64,000 nucleotides of DNA from Cedecea neteri NBRC 105707 = ATCC 33855 (GTDB lineage: Bacteria; Pseudomonadota; Gammaproteobacteria; Enterobacterales; Enterobacteriaceae). Positions 22,562 to 34,292 of the stretch are shown here, piece by piece. The translations under genes were made by a program, and so were the position numbers. The notes under the pieces were generated by a model. That model searched no databases. It was not told where the DNA came from and worked only from the letters and a program-made list of their open reading frames with translations. The DNA is taken from NCBI RefSeq assembly GCF_001571265.1, contig NZ_BCTL01000007.1, positions 62,001 through 126,000 on the forward strand. The letters run 5' to 3'. Each line of letters starts with the position of its first letter. Within the stretch, counting starts at the first letter, position 1.

Positions 22562-22590
22562 GCCCGGTAATCACTGCCGGGCTTTTTTTT
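22562..22590 (+). terminator. Rho-independent terminator of ilvIH
   Basis: GCCCGG and CCGGGC (22562-22567, 22577-22582) form a GC-rich stem followed by eight Ts, 25 nt after the ilvH stop. Confidence 0.9.
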
Positions 22591-22713
22591 GCAAATAAGA
22601 AAACAAGCGCCTGCAAAAGCGGTTGCCGGAGTTATTATTCTGCGTTTAGATGTGAATGTCGTTAACCATAACCAGGGCATGGTTATGGATCACCTGGAGA
22701 GTAAGGGGCTACA

Positions 22714-23718
22714 GTGAAATTGGATGAAATCGCGCGTCTGGCAGGCGTGTCGCGCACCACGGCAAGCTACGTCATCAACGGAAAAGCAAAGCAGTATCGC
22801 GTCAGCGATAAAACCGTTGAGAAAGTCATGGCGGTGGTACGCGAGCATAATTACCACCCTAATGCGGTAGCCGCCGGGCTACGTGCAGGACGCACGCGTT
22901 CTATTGGGCTGGTGATCCCAGACCTGGAAAACACCAGCTACACCCGTATAGCAAATTACCTTGAGCGTCAGGCTCGCCAGCGCGGTTACCAGCTTCTGAT
23001 TGCTTGTTCTGAGGATCAGCCTGACAACGAAATGCGCTGTATTGAACATCTTCTGCAGCGGCAGGTTGATGCCATTATAGTGTCTACTTCCTTACCGCCG
23101 GAACATCCCTTTTATCAGCGTTGGGCAAACGATTCGTTCCCGATTATTGCGCTCGATCGTGCGTTAGACCGTGAACATTTCACCAGCGTTGTCGGTGCCG
23201 ATCAGGACGACGCAGAAATGCTGGCTGAAGAACTGCGGAAATTCCCGGGTGACAACATCCTTTACCTCGGTGCGTTACCCGAGCTGTCCGTCAGCTTCCT
23301 GCGCGAACAAGGATTCCGCACTGCCTGGAAAGATGATCCTCGCACCGTTAATTATCTCTACGCCAACAGCTATGAGCGTGAAGCTGCCGCTCAGCTTTTT
23401 GAAAAATGGCTGGAAACTCACGAGATGCCGGATGCGTTGTTCACAACTTCCTTTGCGCTGCTGCAGGGCGTGATGGATGTAACGCTGCGCCGTCAGGGGC
23501 GATTACCTTCGGAATTAGCCATCGCCACCTTTGGCGATCATGAGCTGCTGGACTTCCTGCAGTGTCCGGTACTGGCTGTGGCACAGCGTCACCGCGATGT
23601 TGCTGAGCGTGTGCTGGAGCTGGTGCTGGCAAGCCTCGATGAGCCACGTAAGCCAAAGCCAGGGTTAACCAGAATTCGCCGCAATCTTTATCGCCGGGGG
23701 AGCTTAAGTCGTTACTGA
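22714..23718 (+). CDS. cra: Catabolite repressor/activator Cra (FruR)
   Basis: LacI-family global regulator of carbon flow that senses fructose 1-phosphate. It represses glycolytic and PTS genes and activates gluconeogenic ones. 334 aa from a GTG start at 22714, as in E. coli. N-terminal helix-turn-helix [20 protein letters not shown] with the hinge helix [10 protein letters not shown], then a periplasmic-binding-protein-like effector domain ([20 protein letters not shown] onward). Ends with the family-typical [12 protein letters not shown] region. Monocistronic; the next gene, mraZ, begins 562 bp later. Confidence 0.96.
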   Translation: MKLDEIARLAGVSRTTASYVINGKAKQYRVSDKTVEKVMAVVREHNYHPNAVAAGLRAGRTRSIGLVIPDLENTSYTRIANYLERQARQRGYQLLIACSEDQPDNEMRCIEHLLQRQVDAIIVSTSLPPEHPFYQRWANDSFPIIALDRALDREHFTSVVGADQDDAEMLAEELRKFPGDNILYLGALPELSVSFLREQGFRTAWKDDPRTVNYLYANSYEREAAAQLFEKWLETHEMPDALFTTSFALLQGVMDVTLRRQGRLPSELAIATFGDHELLDFLQCPVLAVAQRHRDVAERVLELVLASLDEPRKPKPGLTRIRRNLYRRGSLSRY

Positions 23719-23937
23719 TAAAGAGATCATTATCAGCCACTTAAAGTTAATTAAGATTTTTCCCGTATATTTACCCTTATTTTTTAAGGCAATTAATTAG
23801 GCGGGAAAAATCGGGTAAAAAAATCCCCGTCGCGAAATAAATCTCTCCTTTGTATTATTTTGTTACACACCAGCAGTTAAGAAATGTTGGATTATTAATC
23901 ATTAGCAACCTCTCTTTACTTCTGTCTTGCGCAGAGC

Positions 23938-23963
23938 CAGCGCCAGACGGGCATCTGGCGCTG
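23938..23963. repeat. Perfect 10-bp inverted repeat in the cra-mraZ gap
   Basis: CAGCGCCAGA and TCTGGCGCTG flank a 6-nt loop. No T run follows on either strand, so it is not an obvious terminator; it may be an operator or an mRNA hairpin in a leader. Confidence 0.5.
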
Positions 23964-24189
23964 TTCACCCGCCATGAAATACCTTAAAATGCCGGCCGCG
24001 TCGCAAACTGGGTACTTAATATTTCTCTAAACAAGTATTCGGTCGTTTTAACGCTGTTGATGTTTATTGGTCTTTTTCTTTCAAATATTCATAACGTTAA
24101 TTTTTGCCTCGCCAATGCGGGCTTTTCACGCCAGCCATTTATCAATCGCTTAGGCGCGGGAATTTATTCCTGTAAGCGGCCTGGCTGGC

Positions 24190-24219
24190 TTGACAAGGTT
24201 TTCCTCCCCTCCGTAAACT
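24190..24219 (+). promoter_or_regulatory. dcw cluster promoter upstream of mraZ
   Basis: A perfect -35 TTGACA (24190-24195) and a -10 TAAACT (24214-24219), spaced 18 nt. It corresponds to the strong mraZ promoter that supplies much of dcw transcription in E. coli, and the MraZ operator lies just downstream. Confidence 0.75.
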
Positions 24220-24227
24220 CCTTTATG

Positions 24228-24260
24228 TGGGAATTTGTGGGTTAAAGTGGTGAAATGGGT
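24228..24260 (+). promoter_or_regulatory. MraZ operator repeats
   Basis: Four direct repeats: TGGGA (24228), TGGGT (24238), TGGTG (24248) and TGGGT (24256). The first three are spaced 10 bp. MraZ is known to bind TGGGN repeats with about 5-bp gaps just downstream of its promoter and repress the cluster. Confidence 0.8.
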
Positions 24261-24280
24261 CATTAAAGGGTGAGGCTGGC

Positions 24281-24739
24281 ATGTTCCGTGGGGCAACGTT
24301 AGTCAATCTCGACAGCAAGGGGCGGCTCGCCGTACCTACCCGTTACAGGGAAAAGCTGATCGAAACCTCAGAAGGTCAGATGGTTTGTACCATCGACATC
24401 CATCACCCATGCCTGCTGCTTTATACCGTTCCCGAGTGGGAAATCATTGAACAAAAGCTTGCCCGTCTGTCGAGCATGAACCCTGCAGAACGCCGCGTGC
24501 AGCGTCTGTTATTGGGACATGCCAGTGAATGTCAGATGGATAACGCCGGGCGATTGCTGTTGGCGCCCGTTTTACGGCAGCACGCCGGGCTTACCAAAGA
24601 AGTCATGCTGGTCGGCCAGTTCAATAAGTTTGAGCTGTGGGATGAAGCGACCTGGCATCAACAGGTCAAGGAAGATATCGACGCTGAGCAGGGTTCGACA
24701 AATACCTTGTCGGATCGTCTGCAGGACTTGTCACTTTAG
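24281..24739 (+). CDS. mraZ: Transcriptional regulator MraZ
   Basis: 152-residue ring-forming DNA-binding protein that represses the dcw promoter. Two AbrB-like swapped-hairpin halves are visible, each with the DxxGR motif: [17 protein letters not shown] and [18 protein letters not shown]. First gene of the division and cell wall cluster; rsmH follows 2 nt after its stop. Confidence 0.97.
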   Translation: MFRGATLVNLDSKGRLAVPTRYREKLIETSEGQMVCTIDIHHPCLLLYTVPEWEIIEQKLARLSSMNPAERRVQRLLLGHASECQMDNAGRLLLAPVLRQHAGLTKEVMLVGQFNKFELWDEATWHQQVKEDIDAEQGSTNTLSDRLQDLSL

Positions 24740-24741
24740 AA

Positions 24742-25683
24742 ATGATGGAAAATTTTAAACATACTACGGTGTTGCTGGACGAGGCCGTGAACGGCCTGAA
24801 TATTCGTCCCGACGGCATCTACATTGATGGCACTTTTGGTCGCGGTGGCCACTCACGCCTGATTCTGTCCCAGCTTGGTGAGCAAGGACGGCTACTGGCG
24901 ATCGACCGCGATCCGCAAGCGATCGCTGCGGCTGCCGCTATCGATGACCCACGCTTCTCCATCATTCATGGCCCATTCTCTGCGCTTGCAGATTACGTTC
25001 GTGAGCGCGAACTGGACGGCAAGATAGACGGCATTTTGCTGGATCTCGGCGTCTCTTCTCCTCAACTGGATGATGCAGAACGCGGTTTTTCGTTTATGCG
25101 CGATGGGCCGCTGGATATGCGTATGGACCCAACGCGAGGTCAATCCGCTGCCCAATGGCTGATGACGGCGGAAGAAGCCGATATTGCCTGGGTTATTAAA
25201 ACCTTCGGTGAAGAACGCTTTGGTAAGCGCATTGCACGCGCCATCGTTGAGCGTAACCGCGAAGAGCCGATGACCCGTACCAAAGAGCTGGCGGCCGTCG
25301 TCTCTGCCGCTATGCCGGTTAAAGATAAGTTTAAGCACCCGGCTACCCGAACATTCCAGGCCATCCGTATCTGGATTAACAGCGAGCTGGATGAAATTGA
25401 AAAAGCGTTAAACGGCTCGTTGGAAGCATTGGCGGTTGGCGGTCGTTTATCGATCATCAGTTTCCATTCTCTGGAAGATCGCATTGTTAAACGCTTTATG
25501 CGTGAAAAGAGTCGTGGTCCACAGGTTCCGGCAGGAATACCTATGACGGAAATGCAGCTGAATAAGCTGGGCGGTCGCCAGCTTAAAGCGCTCGGCAAAA
25601 TGATGCCTGGTGAAGAAGAAGTCGCGGAAAACCCGCGCGCTCGTAGTTCTGTTTTGCGTATTGCGGAGAGGACTAACGCATGA
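24742..25683 (+). CDS. rsmH: 16S rRNA m4C1402 methyltransferase RsmH (MraW)
   Basis: SAM-dependent N4-methylation of C1402 in the 16S rRNA decoding centre. 313 aa as in E. coli, starting [16 protein letters not shown]. The SAM-binding motif is [35 protein letters not shown] and [14 protein letters not shown] are MraW-family signatures. Overlaps ftsL by 4 nt (ATGA). Confidence 0.97.
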   Translation: MMENFKHTTVLLDEAVNGLNIRPDGIYIDGTFGRGGHSRLILSQLGEQGRLLAIDRDPQAIAAAAAIDDPRFSIIHGPFSALADYVRERELDGKIDGILLDLGVSSPQLDDAERGFSFMRDGPLDMRMDPTRGQSAAQWLMTAEEADIAWVIKTFGEERFGKRIARAIVERNREEPMTRTKELAAVVSAAMPVKDKFKHPATRTFQAIRIWINSELDEIEKALNGSLEALAVGGRLSIISFHSLEDRIVKRFMREKSRGPQVPAGIPMTEMQLNKLGGRQLKALGKMMPGEEEVAENPRARSSVLRIAERTNA

Positions 25684-26042
25684 TCAATCGGGTGACAGAA
25701 ACCCTCAGTAGAGTGACGCAGCTCGGTAGCAACGAGCGACATGCGTTGCCTACCGTGATTGGTGGCGATCTTCTGCGCCACGGGAAACTGGCACTTTGCT
25801 TGTTCGTCGCCATTATTGTGACTGCGGTTTCCGTAGTCACGACGGCGCACCATACCCGTCTGCTTACCGCGCAGCGTGAGCAGATGGTACTCGAACGTGA
25901 TGCGCTGGATATTGAATGGCGCAACCTGATTCTTGAAGAAAATGCGCTCGGCGATCATAGCCGGGTAGAACGGATCGCGACGGAAAAGCTGCAGTTGCAG
26001 CATGTCGATCCTTCGCAGGAAAACATCGTAGTTCAGCAATAA
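25680..26042 (+). CDS. ftsL: Cell division protein FtsL
   Basis: Bitopic divisome protein that forms the FtsQLB complex with FtsB and FtsQ and links to septal peptidoglycan activation of FtsWI. 120 aa: a short cytoplasmic tail (about 1-36), one membrane helix ([19 protein letters not shown]), and a periplasmic leucine-zipper-like coiled coil ([19 protein letters not shown]). One residue shorter than E. coli FtsL. Overlaps rsmH by 4 nt. Confidence 0.95.
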   Translation: MINRVTETLSRVTQLGSNERHALPTVIGGDLLRHGKLALCLFVAIIVTAVSVVTTAHHTRLLTAQREQMVLERDALDIEWRNLILEENALGDHSRVERIATEKLQLQHVDPSQENIVVQQ

Positions 26043-26057
26043 GGAATCGTGCGGCAG

Positions 26058-27824
26058 ATGAGAGCAGCGGCAAAAACGCTTAAACCAAAACGTCAGGAAG
26101 AACAGGCCAACTTTATCAGTTGGCGTTTTGCGTTGCTCTGCGGTTGCATTCTGTTGGCGCTGGCTTTCCTGCTGGGCCGTGTCGCCTGGCTGCAGATAAT
26201 CAGTCCGGACATGCTGGTGCGGCAGGGCGACATGCGCTCACTGCGCGTACAGGAAGTGTCTACTTCCCGAGGGATGATAAGCGACCGCGCGGGACGCCCT
26301 CTGGCGGTTAGCGTGCCGGTAAATGCGGTTTGGGCCGATCCGAAAGAATTACACGATGCCGGCGGTGTGACGCTGGATAACCGCTGGAAGGCCCTGGCGG
26401 ATGCGCTAAAAATTCCTCTCGACCAGCTTGCTTCCCGCGTGAACAGCAACCCAAATGGGCGGTTTATTTATCTCGCTCGTCAGGTTAATCCAGATATTGG
26501 CGACTACATCAAAAAGCTTAAGCTCCCGGGGATTCACCTGCGGCAAGAATCTCGCCGCTACTATCCTTCAGGCGAAGTGACTGCTCACCTCATCGGCTTT
26601 ACCAACGTCGATAGCGAAGGGATCGAGGGGGTAGAAAAAAGCTTTGATAAATGGCTCACCGGTCAGCCCGGGGAGCGCATTGTGCGTAAAGACCGCTTCG
26701 GGCGCGTTATCGAAGACATTTCCTCCACTGACAGCCAGGCCGCCCACAACCTGGCTTTGAGCATTGATGAACGCCTGCAGGCGCTGGTGTACCGCGAACT
26801 GAATAACGCCGTTGCTTTTAACAAAGCCGAATCTGGCAGCGCCGTTTTAGTCGACGTGAACACCGGTGAGGTTCTGGCGATGGCAAACAGCCCGTCCTAT
26901 AACCCGAACAACCTGACCGGCACGGCAAAAGACGTGATGCGTAACCGTGCCATTACCGACATTTTTGAACCGGGTTCCACCGTTAAGCCAATGGTGGTGA
27001 TGACCGCGCTGCAGCGTGGTGTGGTTCAGGAAAATACCGTACTTAACACCGTGCCGTTCCGCATCAATGGTCATGAGATCAAAGATGTGGGTCGCTACAA
27101 CGAATTGACCCTTACCGGGGTACTACAGAAGTCGAGTAACGTCGGTGTATCTAAACTGGCGTTAGCGATGCCCTCCTCAGCGTTAGTAGACACTTACTCA
27201 CGTTTTGGACTGGGAAAAGCGACCAATTTGGGGTTGGTCGGGGAACGCAGTGGCTTATATCCTCAAAAACAACGGTGGTCTGACATAGAGAGGGCCACCT
27301 TCTCTTTCGGCTACGGGCTAATGGTAACCCCGTTACAGTTAGCGCGAGTCTACGCAACCATCGGCAGCTATGGCGTCTACCGGCCGCTGTCGATAACCAA
27401 AGTTGACCCGCCGGTTCCCGGCGAGCGTATCTTTGCCGACTCAACCGTTCGTACGGTGCTTCACATGATGGAAAGCGTGGCGCTGCCCGGCGGCGGCGGC
27501 GTGAAAGCGGCCATCAAGGGCTACCGTATCGCTATCAAAACCGGTACCGCGAAAAAAGTTGGGCCGGACGGCAAATACATCAACAAATACATTGCTTACA
27601 CCGCAGGCGTTGCGCCAGCCAGCAATCCTCGTTTTGCTCTGGTGGTGGTGATTAACGATCCGCAAGCCGGTAAATATTACGGCGGTGCCATCTCTGCACC
27701 TGTGTTCGGTGCAATCATGGGCGGCGTATTGCGCACCATGAACATAGAGCCGGATGCGCTGGCAACCGGTGAAAAAAGCGAATTTGTAATTAATCAGAAA
27801 GAGGCATCAGGTGGCAGATCGTAA
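26058..27824 (+). CDS. ftsI: Septal peptidoglycan transpeptidase FtsI (PBP3)
   Basis: Crosslinks septal peptidoglycan with FtsW; target of cephalexin and aztreonam. I chose the ATG at 26058, which gives 588 aa ([12 protein letters not shown]) like E. coli; a GTG at 26049 is possible. One N-terminal membrane helix ([17 protein letters not shown]), then the pedestal domain. Transpeptidase motifs: STVKP (Ser ~307), SSN (~359) and KTGT (~494). The C-terminal peptide ending SGGRS corresponds to the region processed by Prc in E. coli. Overlaps murE by 14 nt. Confidence 0.96.
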   Translation: MRAAAKTLKPKRQEEQANFISWRFALLCGCILLALAFLLGRVAWLQIISPDMLVRQGDMRSLRVQEVSTSRGMISDRAGRPLAVSVPVNAVWADPKELHDAGGVTLDNRWKALADALKIPLDQLASRVNSNPNGRFIYLARQVNPDIGDYIKKLKLPGIHLRQESRRYYPSGEVTAHLIGFTNVDSEGIEGVEKSFDKWLTGQPGERIVRKDRFGRVIEDISSTDSQAAHNLALSIDERLQALVYRELNNAVAFNKAESGSAVLVDVNTGEVLAMANSPSYNPNNLTGTAKDVMRNRAITDIFEPGSTVKPMVVMTALQRGVVQENTVLNTVPFRINGHEIKDVGRYNELTLTGVLQKSSNVGVSKLALAMPSSALVDTYSRFGLGKATNLGLVGERSGLYPQKQRWSDIERATFSFGYGLMVTPLQLARVYATIGSYGVYRPLSITKVDPPVPGERIFADSTVRTVLHMMESVALPGGGGVKAAIKGYRIAIKTGTAKKVGPDGKYINKYIAYTAGVAPASNPRFALVVVINDPQAGKYYGGAISAPVFGAIMGGVLRTMNIEPDALATGEKSEFVINQKEASGGRS

Positions 27825-29298
27825 TTTGAGCGACCTTCTTGCTCCGTGGGTAGCTGGACTCCCTGCGAGAGCGCTGCGAGAGATGACACTCGATAGCCGC
27901 GTGGCGGCTGCGGGCGATCTTTTTGTGGCCGTGGTTGGTCATCAGGCGGACGGGCGTCGTTATATCCCGCAGGCGATAGCACAGGGTGTGGCTGCCGTGA
28001 TCGCAGAAGCGGACGGCGAAGCTGCGGATGGTGAAGTTCGCGAGATGCACGGCGTGCCGGTAATTTACCTGAGCCAGCTGCATCAGCGGCTGTCTGCGCT
28101 GGCTGGTCGTTTCTATCATCAGCCTTCTGAAGCTTTACGCCTGGTCGGCGTTACGGGGACTAACGGAAAAACGACAACCACGCAGCTGTTGGCGCAGTGG
28201 GCGCAATTGCTGGGTGAAATCAGCGCCGTGATGGGTACCGTGGGTAACGGCCTGCTCGGGCAGGTTGTGCCGACAGAAAATACTACGGGCTCTGCGGTAG
28301 ACGTTCAGCACGTATTGGCGAGCCTGAAGGCTCAAGGCGCAACCTTTGGCGCCATGGAAGTTTCATCCCATGGCCTGGTTCAGCATCGCGTTGCAGCGCT
28401 GAAGTTTGCTGCGTCCGTGTTTACTAATCTAAGCCGTGATCACCTTGATTATCATGGTGATATGGCGAATTACGAAGCCGCTAAATGGCTGCTGTTCTCC
28501 GAGCATGACTACGGCCAGGCGATCATTAACGCCGATGACGAAGTGGGCCACCGCTGGCTCGCTCGCCTGCCGGATGCCGTTGCGGTCACTATGGAAAATA
28601 ACCTTGAGCCGGGTGCTCATGGCCGCTGGTTGAAAGCTGACGAAGTGATTTATCACGACGGCGGGGCGACTATCCGCTTCAGCTCATCGTGGGGTAAAGG
28701 CGAAATTGAAAGCCGCCTGATGGGCGCGTTTAACGTTAGCAACCTGCTGCTGGCTCTGGCAACGCTGCTGGCGCTGGGTTATCCGTTCGAGGCATTAATT
28801 GAAACTGGTTCACGGCTGCAGCCTGTTTGTGGGCGAATGGAAGTGTTCAACACTGCTGGCAAACCTACTGTAGTTGTGGATTATGCCCACACGCCGGATG
28901 CGTTGGAAAAAGCCCTGCAGGCAGCTCGCCTGCATTGCTCCGGCAAACTTTGGTGCGTGTTTGGCTGCGGCGGCGATCGTGATAAAGGTAAGCGGCCAAT
29001 CATGGGCGGTATTGCTGAGCAATACGCCGATGTGGTGGTGGTGACCGATGACAACCCACGCACCGAAGAACCGAAGTCAATCGTCGACGATATCCTGACC
29101 GGCATGCTGGACGCCGGGCGTGCACACGTAGTGCTGGGGCGCGCAGAAGCGGTGACCAACGCGATTATGCAGGCCAAAGAAAATGACGTGGTGCTGCTGG
29201 CAGGTAAAGGCCACGAGGACTATCAGATTGTCGGTAACCGTCGTCTGGATTACTCCGACCGTGTAACAGCGGCGCGTCTGTTGGGGGTGGTGGCATGA
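27811..29298 (+). CDS. murE: UDP-MurNAc-tripeptide synthetase MurE (meso-DAP adding)
   Basis: Adds meso-diaminopimelate to UDP-MurNAc-L-Ala-D-Glu. 495 aa from a GTG at 27811, as in E. coli. The ATP loop is [12 protein letters not shown]; the Mur ligase motif EVSSHGL follows, and DNPRTEEP is the motif that selects meso-DAP over lysine, so the wall is the Gram-negative DAP type. The start lies inside the ftsI end, and the stop overlaps murF by 4 nt. Confidence 0.97.
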   Translation: MADRNLSDLLAPWVAGLPARALREMTLDSRVAAAGDLFVAVVGHQADGRRYIPQAIAQGVAAVIAEADGEAADGEVREMHGVPVIYLSQLHQRLSALAGRFYHQPSEALRLVGVTGTNGKTTTTQLLAQWAQLLGEISAVMGTVGNGLLGQVVPTENTTGSAVDVQHVLASLKAQGATFGAMEVSSHGLVQHRVAALKFAASVFTNLSRDHLDYHGDMANYEAAKWLLFSEHDYGQAIINADDEVGHRWLARLPDAVAVTMENNLEPGAHGRWLKADEVIYHDGGATIRFSSSWGKGEIESRLMGAFNVSNLLLALATLLALGYPFEALIETGSRLQPVCGRMEVFNTAGKPTVVVDYAHTPDALEKALQAARLHCSGKLWCVFGCGGDRDKGKRPIMGGIAEQYADVVVVTDDNPRTEEPKSIVDDILTGMLDAGRAHVVLGRAEAVTNAIMQAKENDVVLLAGKGHEDYQIVGNRRLDYSDRVTAARLLGVVA

Positions 29299-30653
29299 TT
29301 CGCGTTTCTCTGAAGCAACTGGCGTCCATTCTCAATGGACAGCTACATGGCGAAGATGCGGACATTATCGATGTCACCACGGATACCCGTAAGCTGACGG
29401 CTGGTTGCCTGTTTGTCGCGCTGAAAGGCGAACGTTTTGACGCCCATGACTTTGCCGCTGATGCGGTGCAGGGCGGGGCGGGTGCGCTGTTGGTTAACCG
29501 CAAGCTGGATATTAATATGCCACAGCTGGTTGTGGCTGATACTCGTCTTGCTTTTGGCGAGCTAGGCGCGTGGGTTCGCCAGCAGGTGCCTACTCGCGTT
29601 GTCGCGTTAACCGGTTCTTCCGGCAAAACCTCCGTGAAGGAAATGACGGCATCTATTCTACGTCAGTGTGGCAATACGCTTTATACCTCCGGCAATCTGA
29701 ATAACGATATTGGCGTGCCGATGACGTTGCTGCGCCTGACGCCGGAATATGATTATGCCGTTATTGAGCTGGGGGCAAACCACCAGGGTGAAATCGCCTG
29801 GACCGTGGGTTTAACCCGTCCGGAAGCGGCTCTGGTAAACAACCTGGCTGCTGCGCACCTTGAAGGCTTTGGTTCTCTGGCCGGCGTGGCGAAAGCTAAA
29901 GGCGAGATCTTTACCGGCCTGGCGGCAAACGGCACGGCGATCCTTAACGCCGATAATAACGACTGGCTTAACTGGCAGGCGATCATTGGCGATCGCAAAA
30001 CCTGGCGCTTCTCACCGAATGCGTCCGGAAGTGATTTCACGGCGACGAATATCCATATTACCTCCCACGGCACTGAATTTACGCTGCATACGCCGCAGGG
30101 CAATGTCGATGTCGTTCTGCCGCTGCCGGGTCGCCACAATATTGCTAACTCGCTGGCGGCTACTGCACTGGCAATGGCCGTTGGCGCGACGCTGGATGCG
30201 GTGAAAGCTGGCCTCGCTGAGCTTAAAGCCGTACCAGGCCGCCTGTTCCCTATTCAGCTGGCAGAAAATCAGCTGCTGCTGGATGACAGCTACAACGCTA
30301 ACGTGGGTTCAATGACCGCGGCAGCACAGGTGTTGTCAGAAATGCCGGGTTACCGCGTGATGGTGGTTGGCGATATGGGTGAACTCGGTGAGGAAGCTGA
30401 AGCTTGTCATCGTCAGGTTGGCGAAGCAGCAAAAGCCGCAGGTATTGACCGTGTTTTGAGCGTCGGCTCATTAAGCAAGACGCTCAGTGACGCATCAGAA
30501 GTTGGTGAACATTTTACCGATAAACAAGCCGTGGTGGCGCGTTTGAAGGCGCTTATCGCGGAACACTCAATTTTAACCATTTTGGTGAAAGGTTCACGTA
30601 GTGCGGCCATGGAAGAGGTGGTTCGCGCATTACAGGAGAAACAAGCATGCTAG
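29295..30653 (+). CDS. murF: UDP-MurNAc-pentapeptide synthetase MurF
   Basis: Ligates D-Ala-D-Ala to the UDP-MurNAc tripeptide. 452 aa. The P-loop is [13 protein letters not shown], followed by the Mur ligase segments [19 protein letters not shown] and [11 protein letters not shown]. Starts 4 nt inside murE and overlaps mraY by 7 nt. Confidence 0.97.
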   Translation: MIRVSLKQLASILNGQLHGEDADIIDVTTDTRKLTAGCLFVALKGERFDAHDFAADAVQGGAGALLVNRKLDINMPQLVVADTRLAFGELGAWVRQQVPTRVVALTGSSGKTSVKEMTASILRQCGNTLYTSGNLNNDIGVPMTLLRLTPEYDYAVIELGANHQGEIAWTVGLTRPEAALVNNLAAAHLEGFGSLAGVAKAKGEIFTGLAANGTAILNADNNDWLNWQAIIGDRKTWRFSPNASGSDFTATNIHITSHGTEFTLHTPQGNVDVVLPLPGRHNIANSLAATALAMAVGATLDAVKAGLAELKAVPGRLFPIQLAENQLLLDDSYNANVGSMTAAAQVLSEMPGYRVMVVGDMGELGEEAEACHRQVGEAAKAAGIDRVLSVGSLSKTLSDASEVGEHFTDKQAVVARLKALIAEHSILTILVKGSRSAAMEEVVRALQEKQAC

Positions 30654-31729
30654 TTTGGCTGGCCGAGCATTTGGTCAAATATTATTCCGGCTTTAACGTC
30701 TTTTCCTATCTGACGTTTCGCGCCATCGTCAGCCTGCTGACCGCTCTGTTTATCTCCCTGTGGATGGGGCCGCGGATGATCGCGCGTTTACAGCAACTCT
30801 CCTTCGGGCAAGTTGTGCGTAACGATGGCCCTGAGTCGCACTTTAGCAAGAAAGGGACGCCAACCATGGGCGGGATCATGATCCTGACCGCCATTGTGGT
30901 GTCCGTACTGATGTGGGCTTATCCCTCCAACCCTTACGTCTGGTGCGTGCTGTTTGTCCTGATAGGCTTTGGGATTGTTGGCTTTGTCGATGACTACCGC
31001 AAAGTGGTTCGTAAGGACACTAAAGGGCTGATTGCGCGCTGGAAATACTTCTGGATGTCGGTGATTGCACTGGTGGTTGCTTTCACCATGTATGCAGCTG
31101 GCAAAGGGACGCCTGCAACCGAGCTGGTGGTACCGTTCTTCAAGGACGTGATGCCGCAGCTTGGCCTGTTCTACGTACTGCTTGCCTACTTCGTCATTGT
31201 CGGTACCGGTAATGCGGTAAACCTCACTGATGGTCTCGATGGCCTGGCGATTATGCCGACCGTGTTCGTTGCCGCTGGTTTTGCACTGGTCGCGTGGGCG
31301 ACGGGTAACATGAACTTCGCGGGCTATCTGCACATTCCTTACCTGCGCCACGCGGGTGAACTGGTTATCGTCTGTACGGCCATTGTCGGTGCTGGCTTAG
31401 GTTTCTTGTGGTTCAACACTTATCCGGCTCAGGTCTTCATGGGGGACGTGGGTTCTCTGGCTCTCGGCGGGGCGCTGGGGACTATCGCGGTACTGCTGCG
31501 TCAGGAATTCCTGCTGGTGATTATGGGCGGCGTGTTCGTCGTTGAAACGTTATCGGTGATCCTGCAGGTGGGCTCATTCAAGCTCCGCGGGCAGCGTATC
31601 TTCCGTATGGCACCCATTCACCATCACTATGAATTGAAAGGCTGGCCGGAGCCGCGCGTGATTGTGCGCTTCTGGATTATTTCGCTGATGCTGGTGCTGA
31701 TTGGCCTGGCTACGCTGAAGGTTCGCTAA
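30647..31729 (+). CDS. mraY: Phospho-MurNAc-pentapeptide translocase MraY
   Basis: Integral membrane enzyme that transfers phospho-MurNAc-pentapeptide to undecaprenyl phosphate, forming lipid I. 360 aa and about ten membrane segments. Conserved catalytic motifs: [17 protein letters not shown] (DDxxK), [13 protein letters not shown] and [14 protein letters not shown] (HHH motif). Overlaps murF by 7 nt; murD starts 2 nt later. Confidence 0.97.
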   Translation: MLVWLAEHLVKYYSGFNVFSYLTFRAIVSLLTALFISLWMGPRMIARLQQLSFGQVVRNDGPESHFSKKGTPTMGGIMILTAIVVSVLMWAYPSNPYVWCVLFVLIGFGIVGFVDDYRKVVRKDTKGLIARWKYFWMSVIALVVAFTMYAAGKGTPATELVVPFFKDVMPQLGLFYVLLAYFVIVGTGNAVNLTDGLDGLAIMPTVFVAAGFALVAWATGNMNFAGYLHIPYLRHAGELVIVCTAIVGAGLGFLWFNTYPAQVFMGDVGSLALGGALGTIAVLLRQEFLLVIMGGVFVVETLSVILQVGSFKLRGQRIFRMAPIHHHYELKGWPEPRVIVRFWIISLMLVLIGLATLKVR

Positions 31730-31731
31730 AC

Positions 31732-33048
31732 ATGGCAGATTACCAGGGTAAAAACGTTGTTATCATCGGACTGGGCCTTACGGGCCTGTCCTGCGTGGAT
31801 TTCTTCCTTGCGCGCGGCGTTACGCCACGCGTAATGGACTCCCGCATCTCCCCTCCTGGTCTTGATAAATTGCCTGAGAACGTTGATCGCCATATCGGTT
31901 CGCTGAATGAAGACTGGTTACTGGCGGCGGATTTGATTATTGCCAGCCCTGGGGTGGCGCTTGCTACTCCGGCATTGAGCGCCGCGGCGGATGCTGGGGT
32001 CGAGATCATCGGTGATATCGAACTGTTTTGTCGTGAAGCCCAGGCGCCGATTGTCGCTATTACCGGCTCCAACGGTAAAAGTACCGTGACCGCCCTGGTG
32101 GGGGAGATGGCGAAAGCGGCCGGTGTGAACGCAGGCGTAGGCGGAAATATTGGCCTGCCGGCGCTGATGCTTCTGAACAAAGGCTGTGAGCTCTATGTTC
32201 TGGAGCTCTCCAGTTTCCAGCTGGAAACCACCCATAGCCTGAAGGCTGCGGCGGCGACCGTCCTGAACGTGACGGAAGATCATATGGATCGCTATCCGTT
32301 CGGGATGCAGCAATACCGTGCGGCAAAGCTGAGCATCTATGAAAATGCCAAAGTTTGCGTGGTTAACGCAGATGACGCGCTGACGATGCCGGTCCGTGGC
32401 GCGGACGAACGCTGCATCAGCTTTGGTGTGGACGTCGGCGATTATCATCTTAATCGTCAGCAGGGTGACACCTGGCTGCGGGTTAAAGGGGAGAAGATCC
32501 TCAACACCAAAGAAATGAAACTGGTTGGGCAACATAACTACAGCAACGCACTGGCAGCGCTGGCGCTGGCGGATGCGGTGAATCTTCCTCGCTCCAGCAG
32601 CCTGAAAGCACTGACCACCTACACTGGCCTGGCTCATCGCTTCCAGCTGGCCTGGGAACGTAATGGCGTTCGCTGGATTAACGACTCCAAAGCCACCAAC
32701 GTTGGCAGTACTGAAGCCGCGTTGAACGGCCTGCATGTTGAAGGCACGCTGCATCTGCTGCTGGGGGGAGACGGTAAGTCCGCTGATTTCTCACCTTTGG
32801 CTCGCTACCTGAAGGGCGACCGCGTGCGCCTGTACTGCTTTGGTCGTGATGGCGCCGAACTGGCCGAGTTACGCCCGGATATTGCCGAGCAGACAGAAAC
32901 CATGGAGCAGGCAATGAAACTTGCCGCGCGCCGTGTGGAATCTGGCGATATGGTGCTGCTCTCTCCGGCCTGCGCCAGTCTCGATCAGTTTAAAAACTTT
33001 GAACAACGCGGCGACATGTTTACTCAATTAGCGAAGGAGCTAGGCTGA
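31732..33048 (+). CDS. murD: UDP-MurNAc-L-alanine:D-glutamate ligase MurD
   Basis: Adds D-glutamate to UDP-MurNAc-L-Ala. 438 aa as in E. coli. N-terminal Rossmann-like UDP-binding domain ([13 protein letters not shown]), ATP loop [24 protein letters not shown], and the C-terminal domain with [22 protein letters not shown] and [18 protein letters not shown]. Its stop shares one base with the ftsW ATG. Confidence 0.97.
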   Translation: MADYQGKNVVIIGLGLTGLSCVDFFLARGVTPRVMDSRISPPGLDKLPENVDRHIGSLNEDWLLAADLIIASPGVALATPALSAAADAGVEIIGDIELFCREAQAPIVAITGSNGKSTVTALVGEMAKAAGVNAGVGGNIGLPALMLLNKGCELYVLELSSFQLETTHSLKAAAATVLNVTEDHMDRYPFGMQQYRAAKLSIYENAKVCVVNADDALTMPVRGADERCISFGVDVGDYHLNRQQGDTWLRVKGEKILNTKEMKLVGQHNYSNALAALALADAVNLPRSSSLKALTTYTGLAHRFQLAWERNGVRWINDSKATNVGSTEAALNGLHVEGTLHLLLGGDGKSADFSPLARYLKGDRVRLYCFGRDGAELAELRPDIAEQTETMEQAMKLAARRVESGDMVLLSPACASLDQFKNFEQRGDMFTQLAKELG

Positions 33049-34292
33049 TGCGTTTATCTCTCCCTCGCCTTCGCGTCCCCCGCATCCCAGGATTTGGCAT
33101 CCTGGCCTGGGTCGCTTCGGCGTTAAAAGGGTGGGTAATGGGCTCCCGTGAGGCTGACGCCAATAGCATGGTGCTTTATGACCGCACGCTGCTTTGGCTA
33201 ACCTTAGGCCTGGCAGCTATCGGTTTTATTATGGTGACTTCGGCGTCAATGCCGGTGGGCCAGCGTCTTGCCAACGATCCGTTCCTGTTTGCAAAACGCG
33301 ACGGGCTGTACATCATCGTCGCGTTTGTGCTGGCGATGGTGACGCTGCGTTTGCCGATGGATTTTTGGCAGCGTCACAGTACGGCGATGCTGCTGGCTTC
33401 TATAGTGATGCTGCTGATTGTACTGGTCGTAGGCAGCTCGGTTAACGGTGCATCGCGCTGGATTGCCTTCGGTCCACTGCGTATTCAGCCCGCTGAATTC
33501 TCCAAGCTGTCGCTGTTCTGCTATCTCGCAAACTACCTTGTGCGCAAGGTTGATGAGGTTCGAAACAACCTGCGTGGCTTCCTGAAACCAATGGGCGTGA
33601 TTTTGGTGATGGCCGTTCTGCTGCTGGCCCAGCCTGACCTTGGTACCGTAGTTGTGCTGTTTGTCACCACGCTGGCGATGCTGTTCCTTGCTGGGGCAAA
33701 ACTATGGCAGTTCATCGCGATCATCGGCATGGGGATTTCGGCGGTTATTCTACTGATCCTCGCCGAGCCTTATCGTATTCGCCGCGTAACCTCGTTCTGG
33801 AACCCGTGGGAAGATCCGTTCGGCAGCGGCTACCAGCTAACGCAATCGCTGATGGCTTTCGGGCGCGGTGAATTGTGGGGGCAAGGGCTGGGGAACTCGG
33901 TTCAGAAGCTGGAATATCTGCCTGAAGCACACACTGACTTTATCTTCTCGATCATCGGTGAGGAGCTGGGATATATCGGTGTGGTGCTTGCACTTTTGAT
34001 GGTATTCTTCGTCGCTTTTCGCGCGATGTCCATCGGCAAACGTGCGCTGGAATTGGATCAGCGTTTCTCCGGTTTCCTGGCATGTTCTATCGGGATCTGG
34101 TTTAGCTTCCAGGCACTGGTTAACGTAGGTGCCGCGGCGGGGATGTTACCCACTAAAGGTCTGACGCTGCCGCTTATCAGTTACGGCGGTTCAAGCCTGC
34201 TGATCATGTCTACGGCGATCATGCTGCTGTTGAGAATAGATTATGAAACGCGCCTGGCTAAAGCACAGGCGTTTACACGGAGTGCCAAATGA
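33048..34292 (+). CDS. ftsW: Septal peptidoglycan glycosyltransferase FtsW
   Basis: SEDS-family polymerase that works with FtsI at the septum. 414 aa, same length as E. coli. About ten membrane helices; SEDS hallmarks include [21 protein letters not shown] cut here to its core [15 protein letters not shown], the QPDLGTVVV segment with the catalytic-region Asp, [14 protein letters not shown] and [13 protein letters not shown]. Overlaps murG by 4 nt. Confidence 0.97.
   Translation: MRLSLPRLRVPRIPGFGILAWVASALKGWVMGSREADANSMVLYDRTLLWLTLGLAAIGFIMVTSASMPVGQRLANDPFLFAKRDGLYIIVAFVLAMVTLRLPMDFWQRHSTAMLLASIVMLLIVLVVGSSVNGASRWIAFGPLRIQPAEFSKLSLFCYLANYLVRKVDEVRNNLRGFLKPMGVILVMAVLLLAQPDLGTVVVLFVTTLAMLFLAGAKLWQFIAIIGMGISAVILLILAEPYRIRRVTSFWNPWEDPFGSGYQLTQSLMAFGRGELWGQGLGNSVQKLEYLPEAHTDFIFSIIGEELGYIGVVLALLMVFFVAFRAMSIGKRALELDQRFSGFLACSIGIWFSFQALVNVGAAAGMLPTKGLTLPLISYGGSSLLIMSTAIMLLLRIDYETRLAKAQAFTRSAK

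Larger units (their letters stand above)
23719..24280. other. cra-mraZ intergenic region
   Basis: 562 bp. It contains a stem CTGATAA/TTATCAG (23716-23736) overlapping the cra stop, an AT-rich block (23750-23900), a 10-bp GC-rich palindrome (23938-23963), the mraZ promoter and the MraZ operator. In E. coli the same gap carries the distal dcw promoter. I see no convincing gene; an ORF at 24057-24245 runs through the promoter and is rejected. Confidence 0.6.

Noticed and set aside
24057-24245. A 62-codon ORF in the cra-mraZ gap
   Set aside because: It runs through the mraZ promoter and the MraZ operator and has no ribosome-binding site or known homologue.
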